A stretch of 34,333 bases of DNA, from contig DATJJR010000038.1 of assembly GCA_035492055.1 (NCBI GenBank), positions 1-34,333 on the forward strand. The letters are read 5' to 3'. The notes beneath the pieces are model-generated. The model saw only the letters and a program-made list of their open reading frames with translations. It did no database searches and was not told the DNA's origin. Of the stretch, positions 1 to 6,696 are shown in pieces. Source of the stretch: Ga0074130 sp035492055. Lineage in GTDB: Bacteria > Pseudomonadota > Gammaproteobacteria > Burkholderiales > Rhodocyclaceae. How positions within the stretch are numbered: the first letter of the stretch is position 1; each line of letters starts with the position of its first letter. The translations under genes and the position numbers were made by a program.

Positions 1-825
1 GATTCGCGCTATCAGTTCTACATGCCGGAAATGAACCGCAGCACTAACGAGCGTCTCAAGCTCGAAAGCGCGCTGCGCCGCGCCATCGAGCAAGATGAAC
101 TGGTACTGCATTACCAGCCGCAGGCCGATCTCAAGAGCGGCAACATCATCGGCTTCGAAGCCTTGCTGCGTTGGCAGCATCCTGAACTGGGCCTCGTCAT
201 GCCAGGCAAGTTCATTGGACTGGCCGAGGAAACCGGCCTGATCGTGCCCATGGGCGAATGGGTCCTCCGTGAAGCCTGTCGTCAGAGCCGTGCATGGACG
301 GATGCCGGGTTGCCGATGATGCCTGTGGCAGTGAATCTGTCTGCCAAGCAGTTTGCGTCCGATATTGCGGACCGGGTGAGTGCAATCCTTGCCGAAACCG
401 GTATTGACGGTGCGCGTCTTGAACTCGAATTGACTGAATCATTGTCGATGGACAAGCCGGAACGTACCATCGAGATTCTGCATGCCTTGAAGCACATGGG
501 TATTTGCCTGTCGATCGACGACTTCGGTACCGGCTATTCCAATCTCAGCTACCTAAAACGCTTCCCGGTAGACAAGCTCAAGCTCGACCAATCCTTCGTG
601 CGTGATCTGGCAGTGAGCACCGAAGACCAATCGATTGCACGCGCTGTGATCGCCATGGGCCATGCGCTGCGCCTCAAGGTCATTGCCGAAGGCGTCGAGA
701 CGGAAGCACAGCGACAAATCCTGGCGAGTGAAGCCTGTGACGAAATGCAGGGTTACCTGTTCAGCCGGCCTGTACCGGCTGATGTCTGTGCGCAATATCT
801 ACGCGAAGGCAAGCGGCTGATCTGA
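1..825 (+). CDS. EAL-domain c-di-GMP phosphodiesterase, C-terminal part (5' truncated by window edge)
   Basis: The reading frame is open at base 1. Residues before the first ATG (22) already match the linker that joins GGDEF to EAL domains in tandem proteins (RYQFYMPEMN, then ERL.LE..LRRA). The visible 274 residues are therefore probably the end of a longer GGDEF-EAL protein. EAL domains hydrolyse cyclic di-GMP to pGpG. The metal and substrate residues are all present: EALLRW, NLSAKQF, ELTES, DDFGTGYS, the lysine of KLDQSF, EGVE and QGYLF, so it should be catalytically competent. It is cytoplasmic in this part; any sensor or membrane region lies outside the window. Its TGA (823-825) directly abuts the stop of the convergent ClC gene (828-826). 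Confidence in the domain is high; the full architecture is unknown. Confidence 0.93.
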   Translation, partial: DSRYQFYMPEMNRSTNERLKLESALRRAIEQDELVLHYQPQADLKSGNIIGFEALLRWQHPELGLVMPGKFIGLAEETGLIVPMGEWVLREACRQSRAWTDAGLPMMPVAVNLSAKQFASDIADRVSAILAETGIDGARLELELTESLSMDKPERTIEILHALKHMGICLSIDDFGTGYSNLSYLKRFPVDKLKLDQSFVRDLAVSTEDQSIARAVIAMGHALRLKVIAEGVETEAQRQILASEACDEMQGYLFSRPVPADVCAQYLREGKRLI

Positions 826-2619
826 TCATTCCGATCTCTTGAGGGCCATCTTTCCCAGCCCCCAGACGCGTTCGCGCACATGCTCTTCGTGAAAGCCCGC
901 ATGTGCGGGCTTGATCAGGTCCGCTGCACTGAGAAACCCGATCACGGTGCGATCATTTGCCGCACGAACAACGGGCAAGCATTTTCGGTCTTGTACTGCC
1001 ATTCGGCGTATCGCCGACTGACAGGTTTCATGCGGCAGTGCGAAAACATCCGCGTCGGCAGCGGAGAACAAGTCGCTGAGTGATTGCTCGGCGGATCGGG
1101 CGATGGTTTCGTGACCCTTTGCCTGCTGCAAGAACGCTTCATCAATAATGCCCAGCAATCTGCCGTCGTCATTCACGACCGGATAGCGTCGATGATGCTG
1201 TTCACGCCCAAAGAATTCTGCCGTCACTGCCGATAACGTCAGTTGTCCTGGAATGCAGATCGGCACATTCATGACATCCGCAACCGGAGTTTGTTCGTGC
1301 GGATCGATGCTGTATTCGCGATGCACGTGGAGACCGCGCCGTGCAATGCGTTCAGTCATGATCGAGCGCCGCATCAACAGCACAGTGAGGCCGTGTGCCA
1401 GGCCGCAGGCAAGCAGCAAGGGCAGCAAGGCATTGAAATTACCGGTCAGCTCGATGGCAAAGACGGTTGCTGTAAGCGGGACACCGAGTGCGGCGGCGAG
1501 CATCGCCGCCATGCAGATCAGCGGCCACATGGGCGGTAGCCCGGCAACTTCGGGCACAAAGTGCGCAACGATTGCCCCAAGGCCGGCACCCATCATCAAC
1601 AGGGGCGCAAGCACTCCACCGGAAGTGCCGGAAGCGAGTGCAAATACCCAGATGATCGCCTTGGCGATGACAATGGAAATCACCGAATCGAGTACAAAGC
1701 GATTATTGAGAAATGCGTCGATGACACTGTAGCCAACACCCAATGCACGCGGCTCAAGCCAGCCGCCGAGACCGACAATCAGACCGCCGATGGCCGGCCA
1801 CCACATCCAATGCACGGGCAACTGCGCGAACAAGTCTTCCGTGCGATACAGCAGTGAAGACATCAGCGCTGCCGCCAGTCCGGCGAGCAGCCCGCACAAT
1901 ACGCAGATCGGCAGCATCGACAATGTGATTGCCGCCGTTTGCAATGGAAACATCGGTCCTGAAGCAATCAGTAGTGGGCGCACGAATCCGGCGACGGTAC
2001 ATGCAACGATGGCCGGCAACAGACTGCGTGGACGCCATTCGAACAGCAGCAATTCAACGGCCAGCAGGACGGCGGCAAGCGGTGTGCCGAACACCGCCGT
2101 CATGCCGGCGACGGCACCGGCTACCAGTAGCGATTTACGCTCGCCAGCCGACAGCGACAGATATTGTGCGATCAGGGAACCGACCGCACCGCCGGTCATG
2201 ATGATCGGACCTTCGGCGCCGAACGGGCCACCGCTGCCGATGGCGATGCCCGAGGCGAGCGGCTTCAGCAGGGCGACCTTGGGTGAGAGCATGCTCTTGC
2301 GGTAAAGGATTGCCTCAATGGCTTCAGGAATGCCGTGGCCGCGAATCTTGTCGGAACCGAAGCGTGCGATCAGTCCGACAATGAGGCCACCGACGATGGG
2401 AATCAGAATGACGATGGCGCCCAGAACGTGCTGCGCCGGTGAACGATCAGCCAGTGACAGTGTCTGGAAGAAGAACAGATTGGTAAAGAAGTGAATCAGG
2501 GCGAGCAGCAGCCAGGCTGCGAACGTACTGCAGACGCCGATCCCGGCGGCAACGGCGCACAGCATGGGCAGGCGACGATCAGCCGTGAAATCACGCTGCC
2601 GAGAGTGATGTACGGACAT
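826..2619 (-). CDS. ClC-family chloride channel/transporter with C-terminal CBS pair
   Basis: Predicted 597-residue inner-membrane ClC protein that moves chloride or another anion. The three ClC pore signatures are recognisable. The first is GHGIPE (about residues 94-99, usually GSGIP). The second is GAEGP (about 134-138), with the gating glutamate at 136. The third is SGGVLAP, in place of the GxFxP segment. About ten hydrophobic stretches precede a cytoplasmic tail (about 440-595) with two CBS repeats, which often bind adenine nucleotides. I chose ATG 2619 because AAGG lies 7 nt upstream; a TTG at 2625 is in frame. The start lies 2 nt after the marR stop (2622), so the two are probably co-transcribed and translationally coupled. 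His replaces the usual Ser of the first signature, as in a subset of bacterial ClCs. Whether it is a channel or an exchanger cannot be decided here. Confidence 0.93.
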   Translation of the reverse strand: MSVHHSRQRDFTADRRLPMLCAVAAGIGVCSTFAAWLLLALIHFFTNLFFFQTLSLADRSPAQHVLGAIVILIPIVGGLIVGLIARFGSDKIRGHGIPEAIEAILYRKSMLSPKVALLKPLASGIAIGSGGPFGAEGPIIMTGGAVGSLIAQYLSLSAGERKSLLVAGAVAGMTAVFGTPLAAVLLAVELLLFEWRPRSLLPAIVACTVAGFVRPLLIASGPMFPLQTAAITLSMLPICVLCGLLAGLAAALMSSLLYRTEDLFAQLPVHWMWWPAIGGLIVGLGGWLEPRALGVGYSVIDAFLNNRFVLDSVISIVIAKAIIWVFALASGTSGGVLAPLLMMGAGLGAIVAHFVPEVAGLPPMWPLICMAAMLAAALGVPLTATVFAIELTGNFNALLPLLLACGLAHGLTVLLMRRSIMTERIARRGLHVHREYSIDPHEQTPVADVMNVPICIPGQLTLSAVTAEFFGREQHHRRYPVVNDDGRLLGIIDEAFLQQAKGHETIARSAEQSLSDLFSAADADVFALPHETCQSAIRRMAVQDRKCLPVVRAANDRTVIGFLSAADLIKPAHAGFHEEHVRERVWGLGKMALKRSE

Positions 2620-2621
2620 GA

Positions 2622-3029
2622 TCAAGCCTTGTCATTGAAAGCGGTGATACGCGCAACACGGAACACATCGGAGAGCGAGTGCAACTCATCCTGATGGCGT
2701 TGTGCGAGGCGCGTGAGGAAACGTTTGCCGTCGGCGGTGAGATGCACGCGTACTTGCCGGCCGTCATCAGGATCGGCTTCGCGGCAAACCAGTCCGGCGC
2801 TTTCGCAGCGGGAAATCAGCGCGACGGTACCGTGGTGCTTGGCTTGCAGGCGTTCGGCAAGCTCGCTGATCGAGGCCCAGTCGCGGCCGGGAAACCCCCC
2901 GATCTGCAGCAGTAGTTGATACTGCTGCGGCGTCAATCCTTCGGACTGGGCGGCATCTTCGCTAAATCGAAGGAAGCGACGCAGCTGATAGCGAAACTCA
3001 GCAAGCGCTTCCAGATCAGACTTTTTCAT
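2622..3029 (-). CDS. MarR-family transcriptional regulator
   Basis: A 135-residue winged-helix regulator. The central part (TPQQYQLLLQIGGFPG, then ASISELAERLQAKHH and LISRCESAGLV) is the MarR recognition region, and the wing contains the D-DGR motif (EADPDDGRQVRVHLTADG). MarR proteins are dimers that bind palindromes and usually respond to small ligands or redox. The start ATG 3029 is preferred: AGGG lies about 8 nt upstream and the family begins near this point. A TTG at 3059 would add ten residues encoded by the inverted repeat itself. It sits immediately upstream of the ClC gene, suggesting a marR-clc operon that it may autoregulate through the palindromes at 3028-3080. The ligand is unknown. 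Confidence 0.92.
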   Translation of the reverse strand: MKKSDLEALAEFRYQLRRFLRFSEDAAQSEGLTPQQYQLLLQIGGFPGRDWASISELAERLQAKHHGTVALISRCESAGLVCREADPDDGRQVRVHLTADGKRFLTRLAQRHQDELHSLSDVFRVARITAFNDKA

Positions 3030-3060
3030 TGGCGGAACCCTGCATGGTGGTTCCGCCAAT
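3028..3060 (-). promoter_or_regulatory. Perfect 12-bp inverted repeat overlapping the marR start codon
   Basis: The arms ATTGGCGGAACC (3028-3039) and GGTTCCGCCAAT (3049-3060) are exact reverse complements with a 9-nt spacer. Read on the minus strand the repeat ends inside the marR ATG (3029-3027) and holds part of the putative ribosome binding site in its loop. It could act as a DNA operator, or as an RNA hairpin that masks the start codon. The sequence is seen; the function is inferred. Confidence 0.75.
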
Positions 3061-3089
3061 TTATATCACATTGTGATGTATGTGGATAA
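3060..3089 (-). promoter_or_regulatory. Candidate marR promoter with internal palindrome ATCACA-T-TGTGAT
   Basis: On the minus strand a TTATCC (-35-like, 3089-3084) and a TATAAA (-10-like, 3065-3060) are separated by 18 nt. Between and overlapping them lies the palindrome ATCACA(T)TGTGAT (3065-3077), with further matching flanks (TA..TA). This is the size and position expected of a MarR operator that blocks RNA polymerase. The orientation of the half sites is opposite to a Crp site. Confidence 0.55.
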
Positions 3090-3098
3090 TCGAGGCAG

Positions 3099-4382
3099 TC
3101 AGGCTGGCGTGAGTGACGGTTGTTTGCGTCGGATGTTGAGCACCAGGATGGCGGCAATCAGGCACAGGCTGCCGGAAATCATGGTTGCCACGGTGTAGGT
3201 GCCGAGGCTGTTCCTGAGCATGCCACCGATCAGTGCGGCGCTGGCAGCACCGAGCTGGTGACCGCTGAATATCCAGCCGAACACGATGGGCGCATCCTTG
3301 CTGCCGAATGCGTCATTGGTCAGGCGCAACGTCGGCGGCACAGTGGCGATCCAGTCGAGACCATAGAACAGGGCGAAGACTGGGAGGCCAAAGTAGTTGA
3401 TACCGAAAGCGAATGGCAGATAGATCAGCGCCAGGCCGCGAAGGCCGTAATACCAGAACAACAGTACGCGATTGTTGTAGCGGTCCGAAAGCCAGCCTGA
3501 GGACGTGGTACCGATCAAATCGAGCAGACCCATGGCAGCAAGAATGCCTGCACCCTCCACCGGTCCCATACCGTAGTCGCCGCACATCGCAATGAAATGC
3601 GTGCCGATATAACCGTTGGTACTGGCGCCGCAGATGAAGAAACTCATGAACAGTAGCCAGAAATCGCGTTGCTTGACGGCGCGACCCAATGCAGAAAAAG
3701 CAAGTTCAATCGGGTTGCGATGGGCTTCGCTTTCAATCAAAGGTGCGTCGGCCGGCTCGCCGTAGCGCGTCATGCGCAGTGTCGCTGGACGTTCTGGCAG
3801 GAAAAGAAAGATCAGCGGCAGCACCAGGGCAATTGCCGCAGCAATGACGAGTACCACAGGGCGCCAGCCCCAATGCTCGGTAATAGCTGCCAGCACAGGC
3901 AAAAACACAAGCTGGCCGGTGGCACTGCTGGCTGCGAGCAGGCCCATGGCCAGGCCGCGGCGTTGCACGAACCAGCGACTCACGACCGTGGCGCCGAATG
4001 TAGTGGCGGTGACGCCGGTGGCACTGCCGACGATGACGCCCCAGATCAACCAGAGTTGCCAGGGTTCCGTCATCAGGCTCGACAGGCCGACTGCACCTGC
4101 GAGCACGAACAGTGCGGTGAGCACGGCGCGGCGGATGCCATAACGTTCCATCGCCGCCGCAGCGAACGGGCCCATGAGGCCGAACAGGGCAAGATTGATC
4201 GACAGGGCCGCCGAGATTTCGGTACGACTCCAACCAAAATTCTTTTCCAGCGGCACGATCATGACGCTTGGTGTTCCGCGCGTGCCGGCGGTGACGAGCA
4301 TGACGAAGAATGCGAGGCCGAGTGCCAGCCAAGCGTAATGGAAGCGGCCACGTATGGTTTTGACAAGTGCTTGCATGTGCAT
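3099..4382 (-). CDS. MFS transporter (12 transmembrane segments)
   Basis: A 427-residue Major Facilitator Superfamily permease with hydrophobic segments throughout and a central cytoplasmic loop near residues 200-225. The region after the first helix (LEKNFGWSRTEISAALS, then GPFAAAAMERYGIRRAV) matches the MFS clade that includes monocarboxylate and oxalate:formate-type carriers. The loop GTTSSGWLSDRYNNR is the second-half copy of the MFS G-x-x-x-D-R motif. It should transport a small solute across the inner membrane using the proton gradient; the substrate is not visible. Start ATG 4382 has an AAAGAAAG tract upstream; an ATG two codons later (4376) is possible. It is divergent from a TetR regulator with two palindromes between them, so it is most likely the repressed target. 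Confidence 0.9.
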   Translation of the reverse strand: MHMQALVKTIRGRFHYAWLALGLAFFVMLVTAGTRGTPSVMIVPLEKNFGWSRTEISAALSINLALFGLMGPFAAAAMERYGIRRAVLTALFVLAGAVGLSSLMTEPWQLWLIWGVIVGSATGVTATTFGATVVSRWFVQRRGLAMGLLAASSATGQLVFLPVLAAITEHWGWRPVVLVIAAAIALVLPLIFLFLPERPATLRMTRYGEPADAPLIESEAHRNPIELAFSALGRAVKQRDFWLLFMSFFICGASTNGYIGTHFIAMCGDYGMGPVEGAGILAAMGLLDLIGTTSSGWLSDRYNNRVLLFWYYGLRGLALIYLPFAFGINYFGLPVFALFYGLDWIATVPPTLRLTNDAFGSKDAPIVFGWIFSGHQLGAASAALIGGMLRNSLGTYTVATMISGSLCLIAAILVLNIRRKQPSLTPA

Positions 4383-4394
4383 CTTTCTTTATTC

Positions 4395-4414
4395 ATGTTA
4401 CCGATCGGTAACAT
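4395..4414. promoter_or_regulatory. TetR operator O1, perfect 20-bp palindrome
   Basis: ATGTTACCGATCGGTAACAT is fully self-complementary. It lies 13 bp upstream of the transporter start, placed to overlap the -10 region or start site of the minus-strand promoter (a TGGCAA / TAACAT pair with 17-nt spacing is present). The shared core with O2 and the adjacent tetR gene make TetR binding very likely by family knowledge. Confidence 0.85.
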
Positions 4415-4427
4415 TGCTTGCCATGGT

Positions 4428-4446
4428 ATGTACCGATCGGTAACAT
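4428..4446. promoter_or_regulatory. TetR operator O2, near-perfect copy of O1
   Basis: ATGTACCGATCGGTAACAT repeats O1 with one T missing from the left arm; the core TACCGATCGGTA remains palindromic. Its centre is 32 bp from the centre of O1, about three helical turns, so both sites face the same side of the DNA. It ends 11 bp before the first candidate tetR start, consistent with autorepression. Confidence 0.83.
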
Positions 4447-4457
4447 GTCAAGCGAGA

Positions 4458-5189
4458 ATGCAAACTGTGGCGGGAAACATCATGGCAATCGGGCGAAAAG
4501 AGAAAGACACCAGTAAGGCAGCGACAGTCAAACCAAAGGTAGTCAAGCCAAAAGCGGGTAAGGTCGCCGCAGGAAGAGGTGTGGTTGTTCCGCAGCGCGC
4601 CTCTGTGCGCAAGGTGACAACGGGCAGCGACGCGCAGCAGCAAATCCTTGATGCAGTCGATGCGCTGTTTTACAGCGAGGGAGCTCGGGCTGTAGGTATT
4701 GATGCCGTGGTCAAACGTGCCGGTGTCAACAAGATGAGCTTGTATCGCCAGTTCGAATCCAAGGACGCATTGCTGCAGGAGTACCTGGTCCGTCGCGACC
4801 AACGTTTTTGGGGAAATTTCGACGCGAGCATGGCCAAGCATCCAGGTAATCCGCGGATGCAGTTGCAGCAGTTTTTCATTGACTGGGCCGAGCGCGCGGG
4901 CAGTCCTGACTATCGCGGCTGTCCTTTCATCAATGTCGCGATCGAGTTTCCTGACCGGGCGCACCCGGCGCGACAGATGGTCGCAAGCAACAAGCGGCAA
5001 TTGTGGGATCGTCTGCATGCACTCGCTGTGGCTTGTGGCGCCAAGGATTCACGACTACTGACAAACGGCATGGCGCTGCTGATCGAAGGTGCCTATGCTG
5101 CAAGCCAAACATACAATCCGGCCAAGCCCCTATTGGAAACGATGCCGAGAATCGCCGGCGATATGATCGATGCGGCGTGTCGTGCATGA
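4458..5189 (+). CDS. TetR/AcrR-family repressor with basic N-terminal extension
   Basis: A 243-residue regulator from ATG 4458; an in-frame ATG at 4482 gives 235 residues. Both starts have weak ribosome binding sites. The DNA-binding helix-turn-helix is at about residues 82-105 (IDAVVKRAGVNKMSLYRQF), followed by ESKDALLQEYL. The ligand-binding half contains RGCPFINVAIEFPD, a motif seen in many TetR proteins of this type. The first 55 residues are unusual: 13 Lys/Arg against 2 acidic residues, with KPK repeats separated by Val, Ala and Gly. The open frame continues far upstream, but that part is antisense to the transporter and not real coding. TetR probably represses itself and the divergent transporter through O1 and O2. 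Confidence 0.9.
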   Translation: MQTVAGNIMAIGRKEKDTSKAATVKPKVVKPKAGKVAAGRGVVVPQRASVRKVTTGSDAQQQILDAVDALFYSEGARAVGIDAVVKRAGVNKMSLYRQFESKDALLQEYLVRRDQRFWGNFDASMAKHPGNPRMQLQQFFIDWAERAGSPDYRGCPFINVAIEFPDRAHPARQMVASNKRQLWDRLHALAVACGAKDSRLLTNGMALLIEGAYAASQTYNPAKPLLETMPRIAGDMIDAACRA

Positions 5190-5200
5190 CAAGGAATGCG

Positions 5201-5344
5201 ATGAAAGCACTATTGCCAGAAAATGAAGCGCTGCGTCTGAGCGTACTTTGCCGCGATGGCATCTTCGACACCCTGGCCGGTCGCGCACGCCATGCGGACA
5301 AGCAACACGGCCGCAATAACGTGGCGAAAGCAGATGCCGAGTAA
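5201..5344 (+). pseudogene. 47-codon ORF resembling the N-terminal tip of a GAF-domain sensor
   Basis: ATG 5201 is preceded by AAGGAA with 4 nt spacing, 11 nt after tetR stops. The product starts MKALLPENEALRLSVLCRDG and continues IFDT. This closely resembles the common start of GAF-domain kinases and cyclases (roughly LP.NE..RL..L..Y.ILDT). After that the similarity stops and the frame ends at 5344, overlapping the DUF1415 start by 11 nt. Two explanations fit: a remnant of a deleted signalling gene whose start and ribosome binding site survive, or a true micro-protein. The resemblance is recalled from family knowledge and covers only about 25 residues. Confidence 0.4.
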
Positions 5345-5882
5345 ATCAGCCGATCTGGTTATCGATGCGACGCGCGATTGGTTGGAGCGGGCGGTGATCG
5401 GCCTCAACTTGTGTCCGTTTGCCAAGGCCGTGCATGTCAAACGGCAGATCCGTTACGTTGTTGATCTTGCGCAGACTACCGATGCCCTGCTTGAGACGCT
5501 GGAAAAAGAGCTGTCTTTTCTTGTCGCGGCCGATCCGGCGCAGATCGATACCACCTTGCTGATCGTGCCCGAGATGTTTGGCGATTTTCTCGATTTCTTT
5601 TTCTTCCTGGCCGGCGCAGAGGCCTTGCTGAAGCGCATGAAACTCCAGGGCACGATCCAGATCGCCAGCTTCCATCCACGTTACGAATTCGCCGGCAGCG
5701 AAGCGGAGGACATTGCGAACTACACCAATCGTTCGCCGTACCCGACGCTGCACCTGCTGCGTGAAGCCAGTCTGGATCGTGCTGTGGCAGCCTTTCCCGA
5801 TGCCGCCGATATTTACGAACGCAACGTGTCCACGCTGGAACGGCTTGGCCATGATGGCTGGGAAGCGTTGTGGAAAAAATGA
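5334..5882 (+). CDS. DUF1415 family protein
   Basis: A 182-residue cytoplasmic protein with no signal peptide or membrane span. It begins with the family signature WLERAVIGLNLCPFAKAV, and later has FHPRYEFAG followed by a conserved TNRSPYPTLHLLREASLDRA region. The function of the family is not known to me; the Cys-Pro-Phe and His/Tyr motifs are conserved but no reaction can be assigned. ATG 5334 is chosen because family members begin 12-20 residues before the WL...IGLNLCP motif; an ATG at 5292 is in frame but less likely. It follows tetR and the GAF-like ORF on the same strand and could be co-transcribed with them. Confidence 0.85.
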   Translation: MPSKSADLVIDATRDWLERAVIGLNLCPFAKAVHVKRQIRYVVDLAQTTDALLETLEKELSFLVAADPAQIDTTLLIVPEMFGDFLDFFFFLAGAEALLKRMKLQGTIQIASFHPRYEFAGSEAEDIANYTNRSPYPTLHLLREASLDRAVAAFPDAADIYERNVSTLERLGHDGWEALWKK

Positions 5883-5961
5883 CAATGTGCTGATACGAGG
5901 GTAAGCATCATGAGGGACGGTGCGGTGTATGCTCTGCCGACCCTTGTTTTTCGAAGCCGCC

Positions 5962-6639
5962 ATGAGCACGATGCTTGAGCCCCCGATTGAAATCGAAACC
6001 GCACTAAATCCGACGATGTCGGTGATCTGGATGCATGGTCTGGGTGCGGACGGCAGCGATTTCCCGCCCATCATTCCGGAGTTGAATCTGCCGCGGGAGG
6101 CCGCGATCCGTTTCATATTCCCGCATGCGCCCATGCGTCCAGTGACGTGCAATAACGGTTACGTCATGCGCGCCTGGTTCGACATTCTGTCCATGGCGTC
6201 TGATCGGCGTGCCGTGGATCAAGAGACGGTACTGGCGGCGGTTGATTCCGTACGCAGCTTGATTCGTCGAGAAAACGAGCGCGGCATTCCAAGCGAGCGC
6301 ATCGTCCTCGCCGGTTTTTCTCAGGGTGGCGTCATGGCCTATACGACTGGACTCACGCACCATGAACGTCTGGCCGGCATGCTGGTGTTGTCGGGCTATA
6401 TCCCCACGCCGCAATGGGTGACGGAAAACGCGACGGCTGCGAACCGCCACACTCCGATTTTTGCCGCACACGGCACGCAGGATGATGTGTTGCAGATCGG
6501 TCTTGGAGAAGCCGCCCGTGATCTGGCAAAGACACTCAATGACGCGCTTGAATGGCATAGCTGGCCGATGCCGCACACTTTGTGTCTGGAAGAAGTGCAG
6601 CTTGTCGGTGCGTGGCTAAGCGAACGCTGGCGCAATTAG
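5962..6639 (+). CDS. Carboxylesterase / phospholipase (alpha/beta hydrolase, YeiG/EstB-like)
   Basis: A 225-residue alpha/beta hydrolase of the bacterial carboxylesterase/lysophospholipase family. The oxyanion region is WMHGLGADGSDF (about 23-34) and the nucleophile elbow is GFSQGG, with Ser120. The acid is the Asp of GTQDDVL and the His is in MPHTLCLEE near the C-terminus, so the triad is complete. It hydrolyses short acyl esters or lysophospholipids in the cytoplasm; the natural substrate is unknown. ATG 5962 gives the usual family length. An upstream ATG at 5920 would add 14 residues that do not look conserved. It is 79 nt downstream of the DUF1415 gene on the same strand. Confidence 0.9.
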   Translation: MSTMLEPPIEIETALNPTMSVIWMHGLGADGSDFPPIIPELNLPREAAIRFIFPHAPMRPVTCNNGYVMRAWFDILSMASDRRAVDQETVLAAVDSVRSLIRRENERGIPSERIVLAGFSQGGVMAYTTGLTHHERLAGMLVLSGYIPTPQWVTENATAANRHTPIFAAHGTQDDVLQIGLGEAARDLAKTLNDALEWHSWPMPHTLCLEEVQLVGAWLSERWRN

Positions 6640-6646
6640 ACGACGA

Positions 6647-6673
6647 TCAGGTGTTTGTGTTCACGCCCGATAA
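6647..6673 (+). promoter_or_regulatory. Sigma-28 (FliA)-like promoter candidate
   Basis: TCAGGTGT (6647-6654) is followed after 11 nt by CCCGATAA (6666-6673). The flagellar sigma-28 consensus is TAAAGTTT-N11-GCCGATAA, so the match is 5/8 and 7/8 with exact spacing. A start site near 6680 would leave a short leader before the GGDEF-EAL start at 6697. This is a motif match only. Confidence 0.4.
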
Positions 6674-6696
6674 ATAAGACAATCCTCACATAGGGT

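Noticed and set aside
3669..4457. Long plus-strand frame continuing upstream of tetR
   Set aside because: It is antisense to the MFS transporter, runs through both operators and encodes no recognisable domain; only the part from 4458 on matches TetR.
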